Shown here: positions 10,760-22,899 of the stretch, piece after piece
Layout: the number at the start of each line of letters is the position of its first letter
Position numbering within the stretch: position 1 is the stretch's first letter
Assembly: GCA_002007465.1 (NCBI GenBank)
Contig: LNAC01000164.1
Location: 2,673,406-2,737,405, forward strand
Direction of reading: 5' to 3'
Source of the DNA: Ailurus styani
Taxonomy: Eukaryota; Chordata; Mammalia; Carnivora; Ailuridae
DNA length: 64,000 nucleotides
The notes under the pieces: generated by a model
The model's input: only the letters and a program-made list of their open reading frames with translations
What the model was told of the DNA's origin: nothing
Databases searched by the model: none
Translations under genes and position numbers: made by a program

Positions 10760-11790
10760 CAAAGTGGTATAAAAAGTCTAGGTCTACCCAGAAACAGGTG
10801 GAGTCAAAGTCCTTCAAACTCAGTTTCTCTGTTAAGTCTTTGTCTAGTTTGGAAGGGCACAGTCAGGTAGGAAACGGAGGCATCTGGAGGAAAAAGGTGG
10901 ATAGTAGTCACGGTGTTGGGCTAGCTCCTTATATTTTCCTGATGATTTGTAGAGTGGGATCAGATTGTGGGCAAGAGGCAGTCTTTGTAGCAACAGTGGC
11001 ATTTCCAAGGGAGACTATAGTTACTACATGGAGAAAATAGAATCCAGTGACCTTTCTGAACAAGCTGAGTTTTCTTGTTCCAGGATACTAAGGGAGACTA
11101 GGGAGTGAGACTCCCTATAGAATAAAAGGGAAATATTCTAGACTATCCTTGGGGCTTTGGACCTCAAAGGGTAGCCTAGACCACTGCCATTTGATAGAAT
11201 TTTATTTGATTATGGGAATGTTATGCACTATCTAATAATAGGCACTAGCCAGTAACTCAGGCCTAGAGTACCACCTTTGAGAGAGAGACTTCGGTGCAGA
11301 TTTATCATGAATGTCCTCAGAATCCCTTAGCCTTAGACTGTATGAAGTGAGGAAGAGAGAAGGCTTGTTTTTTTGTAAGTGTCTGCTGCTTCCATTTCCC
11401 ACACTGGGACTGGACATGAACAGGAAGCATGACACCATTTAGTAGTCCTGATGATGCCAGATCTTTGTGTTAGCAGCTTGTACATTAGGAGCAAGATTTG
11501 TGATTCATGATGGTTATAGAATTTTTCCAGGACATGTTTGGCATAAGCAATAGCTAGGTGCCATTTCGGCCATTTCCCTCTCAGGTGCTCATCAGTCTTG
11601 TCAGATGAATTCGGAAACCTCAAATTTAAGAATTTAATTTGTTACTACAGATCTTTTCTAGTTGGTCAGAATGGCCACCATTACTTTTTACTTGACTTTT
11701 TGGGTTTTTTTGAATACTTACCAAAAGAAAGACAATAAATAAGAAGGGCTCTTCTTTGCTTGATGGCCGTATATACTAAGCTATGCCTTT
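10760..11790. other. Intronic sequence before exon 7, nothing recognised
   Basis: Unique-looking intron with no repeat family recognised. The last bases (CTATGCCTTTGTTGCAG) form the exon 7 acceptor. Confidence 0.5.
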
Positions 11791-11797
11791 GTTGCAG

Positions 11798-11919
11798 ATG
11801 GATAATGCACAAGACCTGCTTTCCTTTGGTGGTCTTCAAGTGGTGATCAATGGGCTGAACAGCACAGAGCCTCTGGTGAAGGAGTATGCTGCATTTGTGC
11901 TGGGGGCTGCCTTTTCCAG
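11798..11919 (+). CDS. SIL1: SIL1 internal exon 7 (armadillo-like repeat start)
   Basis: This 122-nt exon continues the exon 6 frame: 40 full codons from [19 protein letters not shown] to FVLGAAFS, plus two bases (AG) of a split codon, so the intron that follows is phase 2. The acceptor is TTTGTTGCAG at 11797 and the donor is CAG|GTGAGT at 11919/11920, a near-consensus splice site. The content, a leucine-rich helix then GG-LQVVI then an acidic loop and [13 protein letters not shown], has the HEAT/armadillo helix pattern of the SIL1 core that clamps BiP. Length and phase agree with human exon 7 (c.646-767, from memory). The initial ATG is an internal methionine, not a start. The next exon, expected to be about 97 nt and to begin with the third base of the split codon, is not visible in the remaining 52 kb. 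Confidence 0.96.
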
Positions 11920-14140
11920 GTGAGTAGCATGGATGGACATCCCATTGGCCAGGATTGTTAGGGCCCTTCAGGTGAAGTCTAGCTTTACTTTGGCCTGATT
12001 GGCCTGGAAAAAGGTTACACTCGAACTCTTGCACCTCCCTATCCACATTTCCTTGTAATCCTAATGAAAGTGGTTTAAGAATTTGATTCTGCCCTTACTC
12101 CAAGTAGATAAGCATTTTCACCATGTTGTTACCATGTGTGACTCTTTCCTTCTCATCTTACGGACATATAATAATGTATTTTAGGTCACATTCTCTGTTG
12201 CATTCAGAGTTAATAAAAAGTTAGACCACCGATAGCGGGTTGAGTGGAAGGGAATGAGCTCTAAGAGTTGATCCTTTTGCAATGAAGCTACATCTGATGC
12301 TGAATAAATGTTGAACCTGACCAAGAAGGGCCTTGGCGGGGCAGGGGAGGGGGGGTGTTATGCCTTCTCCTTATTATGTGGTACCAATCAACATGCAGTC
12401 AGTTTATTGTACTCTTTGGGTTGGGATTTGTTTAAATTTTAGTCTGGCTAATGCTAGAAGAGTGATAAGGCAAGAGGAATGGGGACACAGCATCTCTTAA
12501 GAGTGGATGCAGAAAGATGTTTGGGCACCACATCATAATACCAAAAAAGTCAAGATGTCTTCAAGCTGTAATTGAATTGGTCCATTGGAGCCACAGTTCC
12601 TTTCGTTTTTGAAAATCTGTTCTTAGGACTATTTGTACTTCTAAAATAGGAGCCAGTCAGTATTCTGATTCTTGGTGCAAGGGCCTGGGTAGTAGCTATT
12701 AGGGGTTGCTCTGCTAGGGTGCAGGGATTAAGATATTGCAGGAGAAAGGCTCCTTTCTCCCCCAAATTTAAACATTTTTGCCACTGTAGGCTTCCTAGAT
12801 TTCCTTTGCCTTTCATCCATGCTTATTGTTATTTAATCAGAGTCTCAGACTGATGTCTCCTCACTGTGAAAGGCTGCTGGGTCTTTTCTTAGTAAATTGA
12901 GGGGCAGAGCTGGTAAGGCTGGAAGAATTGTTCCATGAGGGGAGGCTGAGTACCCTGCAGGTCTTTCTGCCCCTTACCACTAACCAGCTTGGATCTTCAA
13001 GTCCTGGTTATCCTGTGGTTGTGTTTTTGACAGTGTAGGCTGTGGCTTCCAGGGCACTCTGCCTCCCTCGGTCTCACCTACCAGACCCAGATGGTCTCTC
13101 AGGAAGCCCAAGGAGATGTTTGCCTCTACATCTACGGGGAGGTTGGAGAATCTGTGAGTTTGTCATAGGTCGCTGTGATTTCAGCCCTAGAGAGAAGTCC
13201 AGGGTCTTATCCTTATGGCTTCAGAGGCTTGAGAACTTACGGAAGCTCACTTTTTATTTCTCAAGCCATGAAGTAACTAAATCAAACATTGTTAACCTCT
13301 CTCCCCAGACTCTTCTTGAAATTCTTTCTTCTAATCCCAAGTACTTCTTTCCAGTTTCAAGATGAGCAAATGATCCTCCATGTCCCTTGCCATTGCTTCT
13401 GGAAACACATTTCTTGGGGGAAACTGTAACATTTTGATGTCACATCTTATTTAAAGGAGACTAACCAAGTGACTTGAGTAGCATGCATTAGTTCTGCATA
13501 GCAGGACATAACTCACCCATGGGTGTGCCAGTATGTGGTGTTATTAAGACTTATCCGTGATTGTATTAGCATAAGACTGTGTTAACATTTATGTGGTATC
13601 ACTAAAATTTAAATAGAGATAAATATAAAATATCGCAACTTAGTGTTTTGGTGGCAAGTAAACTGTATTCAGAACGTTCTAGCTGGGCTTTTGATGGCCC
13701 ACTGGAGGGCAGTTACAGTGATGGCATGGTATGGCGCCAGAGCTTTTGGAAGCCAAAAGCAGGCTCCCTAAACATCATGAAAATGTCAGTGTTTTATGCA
13801 AAGAGGAACTCGGTGCAATGTAACTCTTTCTATGCAGAGAAGCAAACTTCAGTGCTCTAGTCTCATTCATTATTGACTCCTAACATCCTAAGTGTTGGTT
13901 TTGCAGCTCCCTACCTGTCCCCAGCTTACAGTGTGTCTGCGCATGAGCACATGCCACACACACACAGTGTGACTGGATGAAGTTGCTCTTTGTCGAGAGG
14001 GCACTCAAGGGGTAGTGAGTGTGGTGGAACCATGGAGTCCCAGGGTTTGGGTGTGTAATTTAGATAGCATTCCTTCTAGTTTTCTGCTAATGGGTAGGAA
14101 TACTGCTCATTCAGTCCAGATGTTTGACTATATGGGAGGA
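11920..14140. other. Start of intron 7, no recognised gene or repeat
   Basis: After the GTGAGT donor I see no named repeat. A G-run (GGGGCAGGGGAGGGGGGG) lies near 12340. A candidate CTCF-like motif is at 13698-13713. Frames of 70-107 codons are not protein-like. Confidence 0.45.
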
Positions 14141-14144
14141 CCAG

Positions 14145-14330
14145 GCAGACCACTGCACCAAGAGTCAGAAAATCCAGGTTCAAGTCTAGTGTCTGTTAGT
14201 TACTGTTTACCCATGGACAAGTGATTTCACCTAAGCCTCACATTTTCATCTGTTAACTAAAAGCAACAATAGCCGTTCTCTGTATTTATAAGGTTGAGTG
14301 AATATGAAGTAACATACAGGTCCCATGAAA
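14145..14330 (+). repeat. MIR SINE, plus strand
   Basis: AGAGTCAGAAAATCCAGGTT, then GGACAAGTGATTTCACCTAA and CCTCACATTTTCATCTGTTA, follow the MIR core in sense (tRNA-like body then conserved core). Diverged. Confidence 0.75.
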
Positions 14331-14334
14331 AAGC

Positions 14335-15760
14335 TTATAGAGCTCCTGTCAGTGATAAGTGGTATGACATCATCGTGCTCACCATGTGTCCTTTTTACTA
14401 TGAGTTTTCACTATAAGACAATTTTTACTTCTTTGTTTTCACAGTGCAAACCTTTATCTTTCTGGTTTTCTTTTCTGCTTATGTTCTACCGCATATATCT
14501 CTCGGTGCTAATCTTGATGCATCATGAGGGTGTTTATTTGCCTACTTGGGTTAATTGCTTAATAAAGCCTCCACACACAATTCTGTGGATAAAGAGATAT
14601 CTTGCCTGGTGTTAACCGTGAAGCAATTATTCCAAGATCAAGAAGAAAGAGTTGACATAAATGTAATTGGTGTGGCCACTGAATGTTACATGGCTCTTGA
14701 AATAGTCTGTTCCCTTATTTAAATATTATTCACACTAATTGAGGGGTCACAGACACTCATTTTCTGCTGTTTGTTGCCTTTGTGTAACGCAGGTCATGCT
14801 CTTGCATAATAAGATATGCGGAGATAAGGAGATTGGGTCTGATGCCTTTCGTAGCTTCATCTTCTCATGGTTTCTTTCCTTTCTTCCCTGCTTCTCTATC
14901 TCACTGCTCCTTCCCCCCAACCTCCATGTCCCCATCTTGCCTTCTCTCTCTCCATTCCATCTCCTTTCTTCTTCTTCAAGTCACTTATTTTCATCGGCCT
15001 TTCCCTGACCTGGTAACAGCTCATGAGGGCACCTGTGTGTACTGTCTACAGTCTGACCTACCAGGAGTCTTGGAGTCCCGGACAAGTCATTGTGCTTCTG
15101 TGTGTAAGAAGTCTTGCAAAGGCCTTGTGAATTTCAGAGGCCCTGCAGCCCTCTGTAATCTGGTTTCGGTTTTATTTCTCAAGGTAAGAGTACTTTGGCT
15201 TCTTGGCCAAACTACCATCTGCCTATTTTTTATCTCTTATCTCCCTAGATGTATGTAGCCTTTACCATTTAACTGTCAGGAATTCAGTTATCAAGAAACT
15301 GGTGTGCTTGCCCCAGGGAGCCCCGGCTTTTGCTGTTCTCATGCCCCTGTCTCCATCATTTTTCATGTTCTATAGCCATCTTTAGTAACTCACATTCTCA
15401 TCTGCATATGTATGCATTATTATGCAATTAAATGGGATTGTAGGTTCTCACTGAATGCAGTACTTTTGTTTGAACTGTCCACAGTTTGCAGGGGTCATGG
15501 ACCTGTGCCTGGTACACAAAAGGATGTTCGTGTGCCATCAGTCATACTGCAGTTATGTTCTGTTATGATGGATCCCCTGGAAGAGGTTCTGTTCTAGCCT
15601 CTCTTCTTGGCATCTGCCTTGGAACCTCCTTAGCAGAATTTGTGTTAGTTACATCTCTTTACAAAATGAATGTCTCCCCCACTCCTGACCATGCATCCCC
15701 TTATCCCATGCTTCGTTGGCTCTCTGATTTCCTCAGTTATACTCTTCCCACTAAATTTTT
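14335..15760. other. Pyrimidine-rich intronic sequence, nothing recognised
   Basis: CT-rich around 14860-15000, which produces long but compositionally biased frames (up to 141 codons, Ser/Leu/Phe-rich). No gene evidence. Confidence 0.45.
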
Positions 15761-15774
15761 ACCAATTCATTTTT

Positions 15775-15941
15775 TTAAAAGATTTTATTTATTTGACAGA
15801 CAGCACAAGCAGGGGGAGTGACAGGAAGAGGGAGAGGAACTGAGCAGGGAGCCCGATGCAGGACTTGATCCATGGACCCCAGGATCATGACCTAAGCCGA
15901 AATCAGGCGCTTAACTGACTGAGCCACTCATGTGCCCCTTT
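15775..15941 (-). mobile_element. Can-SINE, minus strand
   Basis: AAGATTTTATTTATTTGACA to GAGCCACTCATGTGCCCC. Target copies CCAATTCATTTTT (15762) and CCAATTAATTTTT (15942) flank it. Confidence 0.93.
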
Positions 15942-15954
15942 CCAATTAATTTTT

Positions 15955-16566
15955 AACCATTGGGCCAGTGTCCTATCACCAACTCCCATTTCCATCTGTT
16001 GGCCTCCAATTTCCAGATTTCCTTCCTGCTGTCCTTAGTGAATTTTAGTGCTCTCCTTCTTGATGGCTTTTGTGAGTTTGCTGGGCATTAACACTCTCAC
16101 CTGTATTGACCTTTATTTTTCCTTCTGTTTTCTGCTAGATATCTTGAAATTCATTACCCGTTTTTGTCAACATCTCATGTTCACTGACCACCTCCGTATT
16201 CACATTTTCATCTCTCCTGTCAAATCTAGTTTTTAGCCTTATCATGACCTTTAGCCTCTGCATGTTTTCCTGTTTTCCCCTTCCATTAGTGCTCCTCACC
16301 CTTTTCCCTCTCCTAGGCTCCTTCCTCTTTGCCTACAATGTTCTCAGTTACCCACTGACCCCTTCCCACCACTACCTTAACATTGCCTGCAACATGACAA
16401 CCTATATTTTCCTTCCCTTCCAACATCCTAGAAAGAGTAGACAAAAATGGTTTCAAGTCAGTGCACATGATCATTATGTTCCTACTGTTCCTTAAATTTT
16501 TCAAGAGTATTTTGGAATCATTAACATCTCTGTAGGAGTCAGCAATGTTGACCGGTACTTTCCTTT
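15955..16566. repeat. Pyrimidine-rich stretch, possibly a very old repeat
   Basis: C/T-rich text (for example CTCTCCTTCTTGATGGC, CACTGACCACCTCCGTATTC) continues on both sides of the short SINE at 16585, up to about 17060. It resembles old mammalian repeat consensus, but I cannot name the family. Confidence 0.35.
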
Positions 16567-16584
16567 GAAAACTTTACTTCTTGG

Positions 16585-16687
16585 GGTGCCTGACTGGCTC
16601 AGTCAGTGCAGGGTGCAGCTCTTGATCTCAGGGTTATGGGTTCGAGCCCTATTTCTAGAGAATACTTACAATCTTTTAAAAAAGAAG
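16585..16687 (+). mobile_element. Short Can-SINE variant lacking the CT body
   Basis: GGTGCCTGACTGGCTCAGTC ... GATCTCAGGGTTATGGGTTC ... ACAATCTTTTAAAAAA is only about 100 bp, because the pyrimidine-rich region is missing. Flanks AAAACTTTACTTCTTGG / AAAACTTTACTCCTTGG are near-perfect target copies, so this is a complete insertion of a short form and not a later deletion fragment. Confidence 0.88.
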
Positions 16688-17234
16688 AAAAAACTTTACT
16701 CCTTGGCTGCCATGTGATTGTGGTCTCTTGGTTCTTGTATCTCTGGAATTAATTATTCCCTCTTCCTTGCCTTTTATGGCAACGTCATCATCTTACTGTC
16801 TCCTAATTATAGCTGTTCACCAACATTGGCATTTTCCCTTTTCTCTCCCAGTGGTTCTGTCTATTCCTGTGTTTCAAATCCTGCCTCATTGTGGATGATT
16901 CCAGTATCTGTGTTGAAGTCCAGCTTTTCCTTTCAAGTTGCATTCTCCATTTCTACCAGACTGTCTGACTATACCTCAGACTCAAGGAGAAGAAAGTGGA
17001 ATTAATTTTTGTCTCTCTAACAAACTAGGTTTTTTCCTCCCACGTTCTCTTATCTATTCTTGGCAGTATGATTGTCGTAGTTACCCAGGCTTGAAACTTT
17101 TGAGGGATATTTGAGTCGTCTTTGTCCCATTTTAGTTATTTAGTTGGTGAATGAATCTTTTGGATTTTTATTTTCACTATTATGTCTACTAAAAACTATT
17201 TGCCTTTTTTAAAATCTGTTCTAAGGAACCTTGA

Positions 17235-17685
17235 TATTGTAAGGGTAGCAACATGTTCAGGGAGGGGGTTCCCTCTCCCAGTGCTAGGAAATGAATAATC
17301 TGAACCAAGAACAATAATCTCATTCTTTGTGAGTGTAGTTTGATTTAGCAATGGGCTTGTGACCCAGTTCTGACCAAAGAGATGTGAAGAGATGTTTACT
17401 GAGAAGGCTTCTGGAAAGCTTTTTTTGCTTTCTCATAAAAAGAGAGATAGTAAGGAGACCCTGCCTACCCCTTTGTGCCTTGATTCCAGTTGTCTTGGAG
17501 TCATAGCAGCTGGCTTAGACCGGTGAGGTGAGAAGCACAAGGACAAAATCCAACATGCTGAGGAACATAAACAACAGAGGGGAGAAGACAAAGGCGACTA
17601 GGTCCTTTATGATATAGTTTAGCCACTATAATGATTTGGGAACCAGCTACTTCCAGACTTTTGTTGTGAGAGAGAAACATTTTTT
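17235..17685 (+). repeat. Ancient repeat, probably MER/LTR type
   Basis: AGCAATGGGCTTGTGACCCAG, ACCAAAGAGATGTGAAGAGA, AAAATCCAACATGCTGAGGA and a TGTGAGAGAGAAAC end recall an old mammalian interspersed family. A related order of motifs is seen near 54820-55170. Family not named. Confidence 0.5.
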
Positions 17686-17860
17686 TTTTTTTAGAAATCA
17701 CTGATAGTCTTTCTTCTATGACTTATAATTGAACATATTCACATTAATATAAAATTTCTGAACTGTGTCATATCTTAAATTCCTCTTAAATTTTCTTTGC
17801 TTCTTCATGGCATTCATCTCAATTTCCAATTACATCTTTGTTTGATTACCTGTCTATTTT

Positions 17861-18033
17861 TATTTATTTAATTTTCTGGGAGGTTGGAGAGAGGCAGAGG
17901 GAGAGAGAGAATCTCAAGCAGGCTCCATGCCCAGCGCGAGCCTGATGCAGGGCTCTATCTCACAATCTCCAGATCATGACTTGAGCTGAAATCAAGGACC
18001 AGACACTTAACCGACTGAGCCACCCATGCACCC
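17861..18033 (-). mobile_element. Can-SINE, minus strand, old copy
   Basis: TATTTATTTAATTTTCTGGG ... GAATCTCAAGCAGGCTCCAT ... GAGCCACCCATGCACCCC. It belongs to the older subfamily with AGAATCTCAAGCAGG and has weak flanking duplication. Confidence 0.88.
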
Positions 18034-18039
18034 CATCTG

Positions 18040-19790
18040 TTTATTGTTGATAACTTTAGACTATATGAGAAGGATAGAATTTGTTCTCTATCTTCATCTT
18101 ACTGTCTCCCTAGTATATAGTACCGAACCTTGCATTGAAAGCTAGGAAATAATGAATGAATGAAGAAATAAAAGAGTAAACTCGTACCTAGGAGATGAAG
18201 TGTTTCTCCAGATAGCATATGGGGGCTGAGTGGTGAGTGCCGGTATGATTAATGATGTAATAGTGGATGATTCAGATACCATTCCTTGACCCTTTAAAAT
18301 CTAAAGTTATGGAAATAAGTATGTGGCCCCCCACCCGTGGCTGAAGGCCCAGAAAATTGAAGGTTAGAGATTGGGATGGTCAGCATTTGATAGAAATCCA
18401 GCTTGGACCCCCTAGGACTAGTTCTGACCTCTTGACTCCAGGAGCTAATTGTTCACACTCCTCCTGTGACAGGGGAGGTGTTCAAACCATTTTATACCTG
18501 ATATATTGATTAGTATATTAGCCAAAATTGGTCCGGGGAAGTTGAATAGCCATAGCTCTTAAAGCTGCATTCAAAGTCTCATACCTTTTTTCAAATGGCA
18601 ATTAATGACAAATGGGAAATGAGCTCTAAGCCTGACCAGCCACCCAGACAACTGCAGAAAGCAAGACTTCATTCTGGTGAGGGAGGCACCTCTTTGCTTA
18701 ATGAACTTGTCCCTTCAGTATTTCTTTTGAATCTATCTCCATGATGTGCCCCTGACTCCTCCACATCCTCTGTGTGGCTGCCTTCAAATTTTTTCATTTA
18801 TTGACTACCTCCTTCCTGATTTGTTCCTTGTGTAACTCCAGCCCACAAAGTTCTAATAACTTGCAACTTTATTAGTGTTTGTTGTCTGGGCTCCTAAACT
18901 GATTCTTAAATACATCTAATTCTCTGTGTATGCCAGTTCTTTCCTTTTCCCTGATAAAATTGAAAGTTTCTTGAGATTGGAAACTGGTTCCCAATTCTGT
19001 GGCACCCACCGAACTTTATGGAAGGTATGTTTTAGCATGTTTCGTGGTACAAACTAAATGGTCTAACATGAAAGCTGAAACCACCAAAAATCGGTGGGAG
19101 TAATGAAGCTGCTAACAGCAGGGAAGCTTTTTATTTTCTTTTTCTGTTTTGTTTCATTTTTGTTCCAATGAATCTATATTATATTTATAGTTAAAATTTA
19201 AATGATAAGTAATAAAACAGTACTGGGGGACTTCTGTATCTAGCGAGTGGTGGTTTACATTTCCCAAGGAGCATTCTTGGTTCAGAATACTGGAAGATGC
19301 TGGATTAAATATTTCAGTCTTTGCTTAAATGCTCAGTTGACCTAACGAACTATAGGGCCACTGCTTTGCATATCTAAAGGGGGAAATTAATAACATCATA
19401 GTCCATGTGGGGCCCTGCAAGAAAGTGAGAGAAGTCCTGCAGACAAATACAGTGGAAAGCACAAATCCCCAAAGATACAGAAACGTGAAACTGAGAGCTG
19501 TCCTGGGAACACTGCCCTTCCCTAGTGGCGAAGAGCTTTTGGTTTCATGGCTCTCTAAGCTGGGGGACAGGAGACAAAGCCTAGAGTCCATGAAAAGAAG
19601 AATCAGAAAAATGAAAATTTCTACTCAAAAAGAGATATTAAGATAATTTGGCTTTGACTAGAAGGGAGAGAAATTCCCCAGAAAACTCTTCACCCAAGCC
19701 AGCCCTACAGTGCATTTAGTCTGGAACTCATATTCCTTTTATGGCCTGAAAATAGTCAAGCTGTGAATTTAGTCTGAAATGGTCTCAATA
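18040..19790. other. Intronic sequence with no recognised feature
   Basis: No repeat could be named. Overlapping sense and antisense frames of 79-88 codons at 19325-19646 were inspected and show no protein-like signature. Confidence 0.4.
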
Positions 19791-19799
19791 AATAATGAA

Positions 19800-20560
19800 C
19801 TGGGGAAAATGTTTGCAACTTATAGATACAGCATTAATACTTGTAATATTTATAAAGAGCACCTAAAAATAGAGAATAAACACAACTAATAACCCTATAG
19901 AAAATGAGCTAGACACACGCAGTTCACAGAATTTAAAAAATGTAAATGCTTAACCACGTGAAAAAATGCTCACTCATAAGAAGAAAAAAACAACCAGTTA
20001 AAACCACACCAGGATACTGTTTGTCACCTATCAGATTGGCAGAAATCCAAAAGTTGATAGCATATTCTTTTTGTGAAGTTGTCAGGAAACAGGCTCTCAA
20101 GCATTGCTGGTGGAATTCCACCAAAATGGTGCAGTCCTTATAGAAAGAAATTGGACAGTATCTAGCAAAATTGTATATATCTTATCGCCCGAAATGATAC
20201 TTCTATTCCCAGAATTCTGCCTCTAGAATACATTGGTAAAAATATGAAAAGATATGTGTGTTGAAGATTATTCATCATAGTATTCTTTGTACTAGCAAAA
20301 GATGGGAATGTCCATCAGCAGGAAACCGATGAATGAATTGTATAACTTACTTCGTGGAGTACTACGTGGTCATAGAAAAGATCGAAGAATACTTCTACAT
20401 AATACTATTTCTACTGTGACATATTCTAGGATATATTAAATGAGAAAAAGCAGGTCAAGTATGAATAACTGCAATTAATCTTGCGATATGCTTATATTTA
20501 AAAAATTGAAGACTAGAAGGTTGTATTATAGGGAGAGGGACTTTCTAATTATGCTCTATT
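19800..20560 (+). mobile_element. Old L1 ORF2 3' fragment, plus strand
   Basis: Order of landmarks: TGAAAAAATGCTCACTCATA, CACCTATCAGATTGGCAGAA, GCATTGCTGGTGGAATTC, GGGAATGTCCATCAGCAGG, GTGGAGTACTACGTGGTC. This is the end of L1 ORF2 in sense, heavily mutated. Confidence 0.75.
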
Positions 20561-20564
20561 TTTT

Positions 20565-21590
20565 ATAGTCTAAAAACTCAAAATGTAAAAAATCAAGAGC
20601 TAAATGAAACGTTTGGACCTATCTATAGAAATGGTGTACTAATCACACAGGGAGAACTATTTTGTATGATTTTACAACCTAATAATTTGTACATCTCTAT
20701 TTGGATCTATCCTAAAGACAAAAAAGCCTGCAAAACTTGAGACATCTTACTGTTGATGAAAGTGTTGGTGTTGTTATTCTGAGAATGAATTGTGGGATAA
20801 AGCAGATGAATAATTATGCTGGTTTCTCTGAGAAGCAGGATTTTCAACACGACAGAAGGGAAATACTAATGTAAAATTGGAGATTGTATAAAATCCCCCT
20901 TACTCCTGACTTTGAATTGGGAGTACTAGCAAGAACTCATGATGAATTTTTTTCCTTTGAAGTATACTTGGCGGGCAGGTGGGGGGCTCTGTCCACTGAA
21001 AGGATCTAGGTAAAAAATAAACCCAATAACAGTGAGCAACTCTTACTCTAGGTTGTATTTTCTAAATACCATTTCTGTCTAAAATTGCATTTGCCACTAA
21101 AAGGAACCATGATTTCTTGGAGAAATTGCTGATGTCAAGTCTGTAGTAAGACGTGTACAAAATGATAATGAATATCTTGTCATGATAGAAAGCAAGGAGG
21201 CTCTCAAAGGCTGGTAGGATCTTGTGTGAAGGACTCAGGAGTCATTGTGAAATAGATTCCATTGACTATAGATGGGATACTTTGAGTTTCAAGAAAGATA
21301 GTAACTGCAATGAATTGCAGCAAATCAAATATACTTAAATCCCCAAGTTCATCATGATACTTAAAAAAAAAAAGTTAAACCCATATCATTAGTCTTTAGA
21401 GAGTACTGGGTAGGAAACCAGTTCATAAAGAAAAGTACCAAATAAATAGAAACAGTGAAGCATTTATCCTACCCTTCCATATGAACTGAACCTCAGTGTA
21501 CTCAAATAGTTGATGAGGGGAAGTTTATAGAGAAAGTCTAGCTAAAAAAGGAAGAATGATGCAATTAGAATATCATCATTTAGAACCCTT
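20565..21590. other. AT-rich intronic sequence, nothing named
   Basis: Probably decayed LINE-related DNA given its neighbours, but no specific consensus was recognised. Confidence 0.4.
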
Positions 21591-21779
21591 TTAAAAATAT
21601 TTTTTATTTATTTATTTGACAGAGAGAGAGCAGGAGCAGGGGGAGCAGCAGGCAGAGGCAGAGGGAGAAGAAGGCTTCCTGCTGAGCAGGGAGTCCAGTG
21701 CGGCGCTCGATCCCAGGACCCTGGGATCATGACCTGAGCCGAAGGCAGGCATTTAACCAACTGAGCCACCCAGGCGCCA
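21591..21779 (-). mobile_element. Can-SINE, minus strand
   Basis: ATTTTTTATTTATTTATTTG ... GATCATGACCTGAGCCGAAG ... GAGCCACCCAGGCGCCAC. Complete from tail to head; flanking duplication is not clear. Confidence 0.93.
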
Positions 21780-21814
21780 CCATGACTTCATAATTTTAAA
21801 AGCTGAGTTATGAG

Positions 21815-22880
21815 TCTAGGGAAGATTATTATACTATTCTCTCTCTACTTGAGTGTATATGAAAGTTTACATAAGAAAAAGTTTCTAAAGAATGTTCCAA
21901 GTTGGCAGAATTTACAGGTTACTAGTGGAACCATATATAAATCCTCTTTGGAGGAACACATCTTAAGTCCAGGCCTGCAAGCATCTCCACAAAGAAATGA
22001 ACTCCAACAATGATGAACTCATAATCAAAACAGCACAAAGCAGTCCAAAAAATAAGACGTCATCTGTGAAAGACAACAGAAGCAACATAATCAGACCAGA
22101 GAAACTATAGATAGTAAAATTCTGAAGGTACAGAATATAAAATAGTTCTTTTAATATGTTCAAAGAGATAAAAAGATTTTATCAGAAGTATGAGTGAAGA
22201 TGGGCACGTGGGTGGCTAAGTCAGTTAAGTGTCTGCCCTCAGCTCAGGTCATGATCCCAGAGTCCTGGACTAAGCCCTGTGTCAGGCTCCCTGCTCAGCA
22301 GGGAGTCTGCTTCTTCCTTACCCTCTGCTGCTCCCCCGGCTTGCGCTCTCTCTGTCAAATAAAATCTTTTTTTTAAAAAAAAGTATGAGTAAAGAATAGT
22401 ACACTATCAAAAGTGGCAATGTCCAGGAAGATTTGGGAAAGATCCAAATGAGCCTTCTAAAAGTGGGAGATAAAATAATTGCAGTTAAAAATTCAGTATT
22501 GCTAAGGCAAACAACTGGTCAGACACAACTGAGGAATGATTAAGTGAACTGTAATACAGAATTGAAGAAATCACCCAAAGTGCAGGAAAGAGAGACAGAA
22601 ATGGAAAAAGGAAAAAGAGGTAAAGAGATAAGGAGAGTAGAACAAAAAGTTTAATGTGAGTTCCAGAAGGATAAAGAGAATGGGGGAGAGGCTATATTAA
22701 AAGACGTTTGGTTGATACTTTCCCAAAATTGCCAAAAAGACATGAATTCTAATTCAAGAAGCCTACTGAATCTCAAGCAGGATGATTAAGAAAATAAAGT
22801 TTTCTGGCAACATAGTGAAACTATGGAAAGATGGGATTATGAAAGCAGCTGAAGAAAAGACAGATTTGCTGAAAAGTACT
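21815..22880 (+). mobile_element. Old L1 5' region fragment, split by a SINE
   Basis: Text such as ATAAGACGTCATCTGTGAAA, then CCTACTGAATCTCAAGCAGG, GATGATTAAGAAAATAAAG and GAAGAAAAGACAGATTTGCT follows the sequence upstream of and into ORF1 in old mammalian L1s. It is interrupted by the SINE at 22201-22380. No reading frame survives. Confidence 0.55.
22201..22380 (+). mobile_element. Can-SINE, plus strand
   Basis: GGGCACGTGGGTGGCTAAGT to TCAAATAAAATCTTTTTTTT. Target copies AAGTATGAGTGAAGA (22186) and AAGTATGAGTAAAGA (22381) flank it. Confidence 0.93.
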
Positions 22881-22899
22881 AGGCTTGGCTCTTGACAAA

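Larger units (their letters stand above)
6275..11797 (+). other. SIL1: SIL1 intron 6
   Basis: This 5.5-kb intron runs between the GTATCA donor and the GTTGCAG acceptor. It holds an ancient repeat split by a hAT-like piece (6485-7000), a minus-strand MIR (7100-7370), another ancient repeat (7455-8030) and two Can-SINEs (9089-9306 and 10083-10280). A single N is present at 10036. I see nothing recognisable in 8110-9070, 9320-10060 or 10300-11790. Confidence 0.88.

Noticed and set aside
14739..15258. Plus-strand frames up to 141 codons, Ser/Phe/Leu-rich
   Set aside because: Caused by pyrimidine-rich DNA without stops; composition is not protein-like.
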